Of a DNA stretch of 64,000 nt, positions 59,701 to 64,000 are shown in pieces. Source of the DNA: Lacrimispora amygdalina (GTDB taxonomy: Bacteria > Bacillota > Clostridia > Lachnospirales > Lachnospiraceae); contig NZ_QOHO01000022.1 of assembly GCF_003432035.1 (NCBI RefSeq), positions 1-64,000 on the forward strand, in the 5' to 3' direction. Positions within the stretch are counted from its first letter, which is position 1, and each line of letters starts with the position of its first letter. The notes under the pieces were generated by a model that worked only from the letters and a program-made list of their open reading frames with translations, made no database searches and was not told the DNA's origin. Made by a program: the position numbers and the translations under genes.

Positions 59701-62700
59701 TATGGCTTTAATAGAATCTCCGCCCAGATTAAAGAAATTGTCTTTGATTCCCACCCGTTCAAGTTCAAGCACCTTTTCCCATACCCGTACCATGATCTCT
59801 TCTGTTTTGTTTCTCGGCGCCACATATTCCACTGCAGCACTCATACCTGTATCTGGTTCAGGAAGGACCTTTTTATCAATCTTTCCGCTTTGATTCATGG
59901 GCATATGCTCCAGCTGTGTAAAGTAAGACGGCACCATATAATCCGGCAGTTCCTTTAATAGATGTTCCCGCAGTTCATCTCCTTTAAGCGGGCTGTCTGC
60001 CGTATAATACGCAGAAAGATATTTTTCTTTCTTTTTATCCTCTCTGGCGATCACTGCCACCTCACGGATCAGCGGATGCTTATGTAAGTTTGCTTCAATC
60101 TCCCCCAGCTCGATCCGAAATCCCCGGATCTTTACCTGGTCATCGATTCTTCCTAAATATTCCACATTCCCGTCAGGCAGCCAGCGGGCAAGGTCTCCTG
60201 TCCGGTACATCTTCTCTCCGGCTTCATACGGGTTATCAACAAACTTTTCTGCAGTCAGGGACTGGCGGTTTAAATAGCCTCTGGCAATACCGTCTCCCGA
60301 TACGCACATCTCTCCGGCCGCTCCCACCGGTAAAAGCTTCTGATCCTTATCCAGTATATAGATCCTTGTATTGGACACTGGCTTTCCAATGGGGACCGAA
60401 TCATATCCCATCTCCTCGTTCCGGTATTTCCACGCGGTTGCAATTACACTGTATTCTGTGGGACCATAAGCATTCATATAGGCCGCCTTGTCCTTCCACT
60501 TTGCAACCAGTTCCTTTGTAATAGCCGATCCGCCGGTTACCAGCTTCTTTAATGACGGAAGGCTTCCCGGCTCAATGCCTGAAAGGTATGCAGGCGGCAG
60601 AAGGGTGATGGTGATTTTGTTTTCATTGATGAAATTCTTAAAATCATCCAGATTATTTATCACATCTCTGGAAACCAGATAAAGTGTTCCCCCGCCCAGC
60701 AGAATGGTAAAAGTCTCCCATACGGAGGCATCAAAGGAACTGCTGGCAAACTGAAGCATCCGGTCTGATCCGTCCACGCCCCAGCTTTCCTTAAAATAAT
60801 TCTGGAGATTTAAAATTCCGTGATGTTCTACCATGACCCCTTTCGGTTTTCCGGTAGAGCCTGATGTATAGATGATATATGCCAGATCATCTGGTTTATT
60901 TACAGACTCCGGATTGGCATCCTCTTCCTGATAAACATCCTCCTCATCCAGACAGATTATATTACCGTTATACTGAATACTGTCTTTTAGATGCTTTTGA
61001 GTCAGCAGAACGCCAGCGCCGCTGTCCTCCAGCATATATTCAATCCTGTCCTCCGGGTAACCGGGATCTATGGGCAGGTAGGCACCTCCGGCCTTGAGCG
61101 TACCAAATATCCCTGTCACCATATCCAGGGAACGCTCGGTCATGACAGCAACAATGCTGTCCGGTTTCACTCCCTTTCTCCGCAGCGCATGGGCAAGCCT
61201 GTTGGCTTTTTGGTTCAGTTCCCTATAGGTCAGTTTTTTATCTTCAAAAACAAGCGCGGTATGCTCCGGTCTTTGTTCTGCCTGCTCCTCAAATAGACCG
61301 TGGATGGTCTGATCTTTGGAATATTCCATCACTGTCTGATTAAAATCATGAAGCAGCATCCGCTTTTCTGCCTCCGGCACCACTTCTATTGCAGAGATGG
61401 GAGTATCGCCATGTTCCATTGCTTCTGTGAATAAATATTCAAAATGGGAAATGAAGTTTTCAATGGGTATAAACTTTCTAAACACATCCAGCCGGTAATC
61501 AAAATTAACGCATACATCCGCTTCCCCCTCATGTCCCCAGATCAGAAGCATTAGAGCATTTCTTTCATGTTGATGCGTCATTGTTACATTCTGGCATTCA
61601 TCAGCAGTAACAAATTTTTTTCTGATTTCCTGTTCTTCAAAAGAAAGGGATATATCAAATAAGTTACCTTTCTCACTCACCCCTTCATAAACCGCCCGGC
61701 TGATGTCACCAAAGTTCGTTCTTTTATGACGGTAGCATTCAAAAAGTCCATGCCTGATCAGTTTCATAAGCTCTTTAAAGCTCATATCCGACTCCGGGTT
61801 TATTCTCAGCGGTATTACATTTGCAAAATGTCCCATGGTTTGTTTATATTTTGCATTGCTCCGGTTAAAAACAGGGACACCGATCACCAGGTCCTTCTGT
61901 TTGCAGACCTTGCTGAAATAGAGATATAAAATCCCCAATAAATAATGAAATGCAGAGCTGTTTTCCTCTTTGCAAAACTCAAGCATTCTGTTATATAGCA
62001 CTTTCTTAATTTTTAAAGTACTCCTGTCACTCCAAATGGAGCTGTTATTTTCACAATCATATCCGATCCCTTTACTTAAAAGCGGTTCAGGAATCGTCCG
62101 GTATTTGTTCTTCCAAAATTCAATGTCCTTTAAAAAGGCCGGGGAATTTCTATATTCCTGATCCTCGGCGATAAAATCGGTGTAGGAATAGGCATCTGCC
62201 TTTACTTCCGGATTTCCTTCCGACAGTTCATTGTAAGTATCAATCATCTGACTGTATAATAGTGCAAAGCCCCAGCCATCGATGATCATATGATAAACTT
62301 TCAGAAAAACAAAATATTCATTTTCACCACTTTTTAATAAAATAAACTTAAAAAAATAATCGTTTGGATCAAATGGTTTTAAAAACTCACTTTTAATCCA
62401 GTCAACACAAAAAGCAGCCGGGTTTTCTTTCATTGAATAGTCCAGAAATGGAGCTTTATAGTGGATTTCCGGCAGTATGGTCAGATACGCTTCTCCTGCC
62501 CGGTCTATAAGACGTGTTCTCAGAGTATCATTTTGATTGATGATTCTCTGCATGGTATTTCTGAATATTTCAATATCAATATTTCCTTTAATCCTGATAT
62601 AACCGCCAAGATTATAAATCGGTTTTCCTGGATGCATAAACTGCTCTAACCATATATCTCTCTGGTAAGAGCTTAGACTAAATTCCTTTGCATTTTCATT

Positions 62701-62709
62701 TGTACTCAT
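53794..62709 (-). CDS. NRPS-A: C-A-T-E-C-A-T-R dipeptide synthetase
   Basis: 2971 aa. Starter-type condensation domain (residues 10-440; YHMIIDG at 139-145, first His replaced by Tyr), A1 (A3 motif near 615), T1 (NLGGDSIKA near 996) and an epimerisation domain (HHLVVDGISW near 1180; EGHGRE near 1318; RTVGWFT). A condensation domain of the D-accepting type follows (DIYSLTPMQTGMLYH, FHHIIMDG near 1653), then A2 (near 2128), T2 (MLGGNSIKA near 2505) and reductase (GGTGYLG near 2607; YYVMTK). Both A domains read D-A-W-L-V-G-A-V-I, hydrophobic but unassigned. The predicted product is an N-acyl-D-X-L-X aldehyde or alcohol. GAGGGGAG lies 6 bases before ATG 62709. It is the first large gene of the operon; a terminator-like leader precedes it. 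Confidence 0.95.
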   Translation of the reverse strand: MSTNENAKEFSLSSYQRDIWLEQFMHPGKPIYNLGGYIRIKGNIDIEIFRNTMQRIINQNDTLRTRLIDRAGEAYLTILPEIHYKAPFLDYSMKENPAAFCVDWIKSEFLKPFDPNDYFFKFILLKSGENEYFVFLKVYHMIIDGWGFALLYSQMIDTYNELSEGNPEVKADAYSYTDFIAEDQEYRNSPAFLKDIEFWKNKYRTIPEPLLSKGIGYDCENNSSIWSDRSTLKIKKVLYNRMLEFCKEENSSAFHYLLGILYLYFSKVCKQKDLVIGVPVFNRSNAKYKQTMGHFANVIPLRINPESDMSFKELMKLIRHGLFECYRHKRTNFGDISRAVYEGVSEKGNLFDISLSFEEQEIRKKFVTADECQNVTMTHQHERNALMLLIWGHEGEADVCVNFDYRLDVFRKFIPIENFISHFEYLFTEAMEHGDTPISAIEVVPEAEKRMLLHDFNQTVMEYSKDQTIHGLFEEQAEQRPEHTALVFEDKKLTYRELNQKANRLAHALRRKGVKPDSIVAVMTERSLDMVTGIFGTLKAGGAYLPIDPGYPEDRIEYMLEDSGAGVLLTQKHLKDSIQYNGNIICLDEEDVYQEEDANPESVNKPDDLAYIIYTSGSTGKPKGVMVEHHGILNLQNYFKESWGVDGSDRMLQFASSSFDASVWETFTILLGGGTLYLVSRDVINNLDDFKNFINENKITITLLPPAYLSGIEPGSLPSLKKLVTGGSAITKELVAKWKDKAAYMNAYGPTEYSVIATAWKYRNEEMGYDSVPIGKPVSNTRIYILDKDQKLLPVGAAGEMCVSGDGIARGYLNRQSLTAEKFVDNPYEAGEKMYRTGDLARWLPDGNVEYLGRIDDQVKIRGFRIELGEIEANLHKHPLIREVAVIAREDKKKEKYLSAYYTADSPLKGDELREHLLKELPDYMVPSYFTQLEHMPMNQSGKIDKKVLPEPDTGMSAAVEYVAPRNKTEEIMVRVWEKVLELERVGIKDNFFNLGGDSIKAIQVLSKLNSYQLKLELKDIFEHPFIEELSAYIKTAKRTAVQGIVKGEVILTPVQSWFFEHCSEYRNHFNQSVMLYRKEGFNEEALRKVLDRVAEHHDALRIVMREKAGRIALLNRGMEGNLYSLAVRDLTSMQVDEKALEEEARILQSSMDIKQGPLVNAGLFQTKEGDYLLLAIHHLVVDGISWRILFEDISTGYRQAVNGEEINFPEKTDSFKEWSEKLYGYADSEELQKEIPYWSALEKIQVKPLPKEHTVTNRKYKDSDQVFMELDEIRTSRLIRDVNKAYHTEINDILLAALGEAVSEWTGEEKVLINLEGHGREEIAGDIDISRTVGWFTTQYPVILDMKETGSISSRIKSVKESLRTIPGRGMGYGILKYQTILPDEEMLKFNLNPEISFNYLGQFDQDIDSDLFTLTDISAGETISPEMQRPYCLDIYGGINNGKLGLHFSYHRGEYEKITINRIADNFKRSLIQMIEHCVSQDYTELTPGDLSSSKITAREVEAVYRVMESSKHNIRDIYSLTPMQTGMLYHFLREKDSNAYFEQAVITLKGSVDKDAFERAFWQVILRHDILRTAFIYEKVDKPVQVVLKDRTSKMDYKDISLLSEGQKKSYLEECMAGDRKKGFDLTHEPLVRIMLIKVSEGIYHLIWSFHHIIMDGWCLPIVFKELLESYKAFREGSSPRLGRVYPYSQYIQWLENRDDQEASDYWDQYLMEYEQTEQLSRMKVTTAGQGYLQEEYDFTINEEMKAGLEKTARDNAATLSTVMQTVWGILLQRYSNTRDVVFGSVVSGRPAEVEGVERMIGLFINTIPVRVRSEKGESFSSLISRQQREALESEKHSYYPLAEIQSRISCKGELVQSLMAFENYPMEEAVKGDDNGRDHITILSAKVSEQTNFDLNIIIMPGKDLQIKFRYNSLVYNKSFLARIAEQMKTMISEIVKRPGMSVEEIDVVPEGERRMLLHDFNQTVMEYPKNQTIHGLFEEQAEQRPEHTALVFEDKKLTYRELNQKANRLAHALRRKGVKPDSIVAVMTERSLDMVTGIFGTLKAGGAYLPIDPGYPQDRIEYMLEDSGAGVLLTQKHLKDSIQYNGNIICLNEEDVYLEEDANPKPVNKPDDLAYIIYTSGSTGKPKGVMVEHHGILNLQNYFKESWGVDGSDRMLQFASSSFDASVWETFTILLGGGTLYLVSRDVINNLDDFKNFINENKISITLLPPAYLSGIEPGSLPSLKKLVTGGSAITKELVSKWKDKAAYMNAYGPTEYSVIATAWKYRNEEMGCDSVPIGKPVSNTRIYILDKDQKLLPVGAAGEMCVSGDGIARGYLNRQSLTAEKFVDNPYEAGEKMYRTGDLARWLPDGNVEYLGRIDDQVKIRGFRIELGEIEANLHKYPLIREVAVIAREDKKKEKYLTAYFTSEEELKAEELKKHLLKELPDYMVPAFFMQLEHMPMTQSGKIDKKTLPEPEMRGNSGADFISPRNDADKKIQEVWQDTLGIESIGIDDNFFMLGGNSIKAIQAVSRLASEFEIGINDIFQYPTIRSLSDQIKYSKDRLKTAIEALQEAAVTRIEGRGASDGRILKSLKEYHKRNQKYKGVEISEKAGYQNILVAGGTGYLGIQIVHQLLKITDYKIYIAVRGKDDSDARERLHAKLKFHFGNEICGQETLEDRLCVFCGDLTKEYFGLSKERYESLAEKIDAVINSAANVKHFGNYSEFYAINVEGNKRLIEFAGTGKKKVYNFISTTSVGSGFIEDQSSVVFTEYDCDVEQSSDNYYVMTKLEAEKQIVRAREEGIICNVFRVGNLVFDSKSGIFQENIQDNAFYTMVKSLIKLGYVPAIADKTLDFSFVDQVAKAVVLLFDRKNLKNETYHLFNSHRINMISFARFLNQAGVEVETMPVDKFTSFILKKYDDDDAKQEVSRILVHSNIFFEGASKTLFLVKNRKTDGILKALGFEWPKLDGSRVKLMIEHCRNVGFMQ
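55480..61340. repeat. Near-identical adenylation domains A1 and A2 of NRPS-A
   Basis: The two A-domain coding blocks (about 60000-61340 and 55480-56815) align at an offset of exactly 4527 bases. Runs such as 60507-60611 and 55980-56084 appear identical. This points to recent duplication or gene conversion. Confidence 0.8.
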
Positions 62710-62725
62710 AAATATCTCCCCTCAT

Positions 62726-62768
62726 AAAAAAAGCAGTCTGTCCCCATAAAAATTATTGGAACAGGCTG
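62726..62768 (-). terminator. Terminator-like attenuator between agrD and NRPS-A
   Basis: On the minus strand CAGCCTGTTCC pairs with GGGGACAGACTG (one mismatch, one wobble) around an AT-rich loop, then GCTTTTTTT. The U-run ends only 17 bases before the NRPS-A start, so the hairpin precedes the ribosome site rather than ending an operon far away. Confidence 0.7.
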
Positions 62769-62773
62769 CAGTC

Positions 62774-62824
62774 ATTGCCTGGTTTCCTTCGGCGGCCTGG
62801 CAATCATAGCTGAGTAACCAGCTA
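62774..62824 (-). other. Two leader hairpins between agrD and the attenuator
   Basis: TAGCTG/CAGCTA (62807-62812 and 62819-62824, 6-base loop) and ATTGCC/GGCAAT (62774-62779 and 62799-62804) are consecutive perfect stems. With the terminator hairpin they give a three-hairpin leader RNA just after agrD. Confidence 0.5.
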
Positions 62825-62828
62825 TTAC

Positions 62829-62972
62829 TTAAAATCTGCGCAGTTTTTTAGCATTGTCCGGAAGTTTGGGCTGATGAATAAACAGCATGCATGCTAAATT
62901 CATATTTAATGATGTAAAACTCAGCGCAAGACTCGCTATTATTTTTACAAGTTTAAAAAATAAAAGTTCTAT
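62829..62972 (-). CDS. agrD: AgrD-like cyclic thiolactone autoinducer precursor
   Basis: About 47 aa. An amphipathic N-terminal helix (ELLFFKLVKIIASLALSF) is followed by NLACMLFIHQPKLPDNAKKL. The Cys, the five-residue ring region CMLFI, HQP-x-x-P and a basic tail match clostridial AgrD; the C. perfringens peptide has ACLWFTHQPEEP at the same place. The predicted signal is a thiolactone ring Cys-Met-Leu-Phe-Ile with a short N-terminal tail. A perfect AGGAGG at 62981-62986 stands 8 bases before an ATA codon (62972) and 5 before an ATC. No ATG, GTG or TTG is near, and the longer open frame from ATG 63113 lacks a ribosome site. The gene lies divergent from agrA/agrC and directly upstream of the NRPS genes. 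AgrB, which cyclises the peptide, is not in the window. Confidence 0.8.
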   Translation of the reverse strand: MELLFFKLVKIIASLALSFTSLNMNLACMLFIHQPKLPDNAKKLRRF

Positions 62973-63013
62973 GATTTTCCCCTCCTCTCTATTGTATTCT
63001 GCTTTCAGACTGT

Positions 63014-63083
63014 ATTTTATCAAATAATTTACTATAAAATAACTTAATGTAGTGAATGGTACTTTCGATTGATGTGAAATGTA
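63014..63083 (-). promoter_or_regulatory. agrD promoter candidates and LytTR-type direct repeat
   Basis: On the minus strand TACATTTCAC (63074-63083) and TACCATTCAC (63052-63061) are 8/10 identical with a period of 22 bases (12 between). That matches LytTR regulator sites, which span two helix turns. The proximal copy covers the -35 position of a -10 TATAGT (63031-63036); TAAAAT (63014-63019) is an alternative -10. No consensus -35 exists, as expected for AgrA-dependent promoters. Confidence 0.55.
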
Positions 63084-63097
63084 ACGATAAATTAAGA

Positions 63098-63126
63098 GTA
63101 GCAAAAATGACACATTTTGCTATAAT
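63098..63126 (+). promoter_or_regulatory. agrA promoter with extended -10
   Basis: TGCTATAAT (TATAAT at 63121-63126) is an extended -10; the -35 position (63098-63103) is poor. A near-perfect inverted repeat, GCAAAAATG/CATTTTGC, lies at 63101-63120 directly before it. Confidence 0.65.
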
Positions 63127-63177
63127 AAGAGTGTAATCGACAAATTTGTTACCAATATCTAACGGAAAGGAGAAACT

Positions 63178-63885
63178 ATGATTGATATTGCTATATGTGA
63201 TGATGATAATGCGATATGCTCTCAAATGGAGCAGATCATATCGGATTATGCTGCCAGAAATTTTTTAAAGATTGATTTAAACATTTTTAACAGCGGCGAA
63301 AGTCTTCTAAAATCGTTTAACCAGGATAAATCATTTGACCTGATTTTTCTGGATATTGAACTAGGCTGTATGAATGGCGTGGAAGCAGGCCGGCAGATAA
63401 GAAAAGTGCTGAAAAATTATAACACTGAAATTGTGTATATTTCAGGCAAGGACGCCTACGACAGACAGCTGTTTGACATTCAGCCCCTCCATTTTATCCC
63501 AAAGCCCATTAATCCGCTCACGGTCATCGAAGATTTAAAACTGGCTTTAGAACGAACCCGGAGGCTGGGGGGGTATTTCACCTATCAGAAAGGATATGAT
63601 ACGCACAAGATACCAATTAGTGAAATCATATATTTTGAAAGCTTAAACCGGGAAAACAGAATTGTTTTTACAACCGGAGAAGATTTTTTTTACGGGAAAC
63701 TGGAGGACACCGCCTTAAGTGTTACAAAATATCAATTTGTTCAGATACACCGGTCCTATCTAATCAATTATAACCATATTGCGATTTTGCGTTATACAGA
63801 AGTAGTGATGTCAAATGGTACGGTACTTCCTATCAGCAGATCAAAGCGCCATGAATTCCGCAGACTGCAGATCAGTGAAGAATAA
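63178..63885 (+). CDS. agrA: AgrA-type LytTR response regulator
   Basis: 235 aa. The receiver domain has acidic residues ICDDD, phospho-acceptor Asp59 in LIFLDIELG and the Lys in HFIPKPINPL. The C-terminal LytTR DNA-binding domain (FESLNRENRIVF, QIHRSYLINYNHI, NGTVLPISRSKR) contacts direct repeats two helix turns apart. AAAGGAG lies 5 bases before ATG 63178. It is followed by an agrC-like kinase gene 12 bases later and lies divergent to agrD and the NRPS operon, so it is the likely pathway activator at high cell density. Confidence 0.93.
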   Translation: MIDIAICDDDNAICSQMEQIISDYAARNFLKIDLNIFNSGESLLKSFNQDKSFDLIFLDIELGCMNGVEAGRQIRKVLKNYNTEIVYISGKDAYDRQLFDIQPLHFIPKPINPLTVIEDLKLALERTRRLGGYFTYQKGYDTHKIPISEIIYFESLNRENRIVFTTGEDFFYGKLEDTALSVTKYQFVQIHRSYLINYNHIAILRYTEVVMSNGTVLPISRSKRHEFRRLQISEE

Positions 63886-63897
63886 GGGGGAAACTTT

Positions 63898-64000
63898 ATG
63901 AATATGGAAAGCTACAATGCAGTCTACTGCCTGGGTAATCTGTTTATGACGTTTGTCATATACAAATATATGCATATTTTCTACTCAGACTGCAGGGTGA
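63898..64000 (+). CDS. agrC: Start of AgrC-like sensor kinase (cut by window end)
   Basis: Only 34 residues are present: MNMESYNAVYCLGNLF, then MTFVIYKYMHIFY as the first membrane segment. AAGGGGG lies 7 bases before ATG 63898. Position after agrA and the hydrophobic start fit the GHKL-type peptide-sensing kinase of Agr systems, but the kinase domain is outside the window. Confidence 0.6.
   Translation, partial: MNMESYNAVYCLGNLFMTFVIYKYMHIFYSDCRV

Larger units (their letters stand above)
62710..63177. other. Divergent control region of the agr-NRPS cluster
   Basis: 468 bases between NRPS-A and agrA. From left: NRPS-A ribosome site, intrinsic terminator, two further hairpins, agrD, its strong ribosome site, -10 candidates, a 22-base-period direct repeat and the extended -10 promoter of agrA. 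Confidence 0.8.

Noticed and set aside
38692-62709. Long repeated stretches that could suggest a CRISPR array or transposon repeats
   Set aside because: The repeats are in-frame NRPS domain coding sequence with kilobase periods, not short spaced repeats.
62829-63113. 94-residue open frame starting at ATG 63113
   Set aside because: The ATG lies upstream of the likely promoter -10 candidates and has no ribosome site; the strong AGGAGG is internal. Only the last 47 or so residues look like AgrD.
62989-63225. 78-residue minus-strand frame over the agr control region
   Set aside because: No family resemblance, no ribosome site, overlaps agrA start and promoters.

Overview
The window looks like a chromosomal segment of a strict anaerobe in the class Clostridia, most likely a gut-type Lachnospiraceae (inferred from gene content; no rRNA or other taxonomic marker is present). 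Supporting signs are an Agr system with a Clostridium perfringens-like peptide, a hybrid cluster protein (Hcp), a family-5 (Opp/Dpp-type) importer beside GH3, sulfatase and GH1/PTS sugar genes, NRPS lines ending in reductase domains, canonical TTGACA/TATAAT promoters and strong AGGAGG ribosome sites. By eye the base composition is moderate. I see no tRNA, rRNA, insertion sequence, prophage or CRISPR array.

Region 1 (1-15450) is a sugar or glycoside island: a creatininase-family hydrolase and a ROK regulator on +, then MATE exporter, sulfatase and GH3 beta-glycosidase on -, a small PH-like membrane protein on +, and a six-gene minus operon of phosphoglucose isomerase paralog, binding protein, two permeases and two ATPases. 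A shared palindrome, TTAAATCATTTAA, lies in front of the creatininase gene and between the GH3 and PH-like genes, with an 11/13 relative in front of the isomerase. This suggests one ROK regulon. Region 2 (15650-17700) is hcp with its own palindromic control region. Region 3 (17700-27900) is a tripartite-like RND efflux operon (two SDR dehydrogenases, HlyD-type adaptor, RND pump, two TolC-like proteins). Beside it is an OmpR-type two-component system, and a TTTACA-N5-TTTACA box sits at the operon promoter.

Region 4 (27900-31300) holds a membrane-bound MerR regulator with a serine hydrolase and a zinc-ribbon membrane protein, then an SdpR/SdpI pair with a textbook promoter and operator. Region 5 (31370-35760) is a beta-glucoside PTS operon controlled by a LicT-type RNA antiterminator, with the RAT site, terminator and promoter all visible. 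A peptidoglycan hydrolase (35773-37299) and an ArsR/CadC-like regulator (37548-37925) follow.

Region 6 (37983-64000) is the most interesting part: a quorum-sensing-linked nonribosomal peptide cluster. On the minus strand, in order of transcription, lie an agrD-like autoinducer peptide gene (predicted thiolactone ring Cys-Met-Leu-Phe-Ile), a structured leader ending in an intrinsic terminator, NRPS-A (C-A-T-E-C-A-T-R, 2971 aa), a stand-alone condensation-like acyltransferase, NRPS-B (four C-A-T modules and R, 4593 aa) and a type II thioesterase. Divergently on + are agrA (LytTR regulator) and the start of agrC. A 22-bp-period direct repeat of LytTR type lies between them. Both assembly lines end in reductase domains, so the products are predicted to be N-acylated peptide aldehydes or alcohols: a D-X-X dipeptide and an X-Glu-Glu-X tetrapeptide. 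The agrB processing protease and a phosphopantetheinyl transferase are not in the window.
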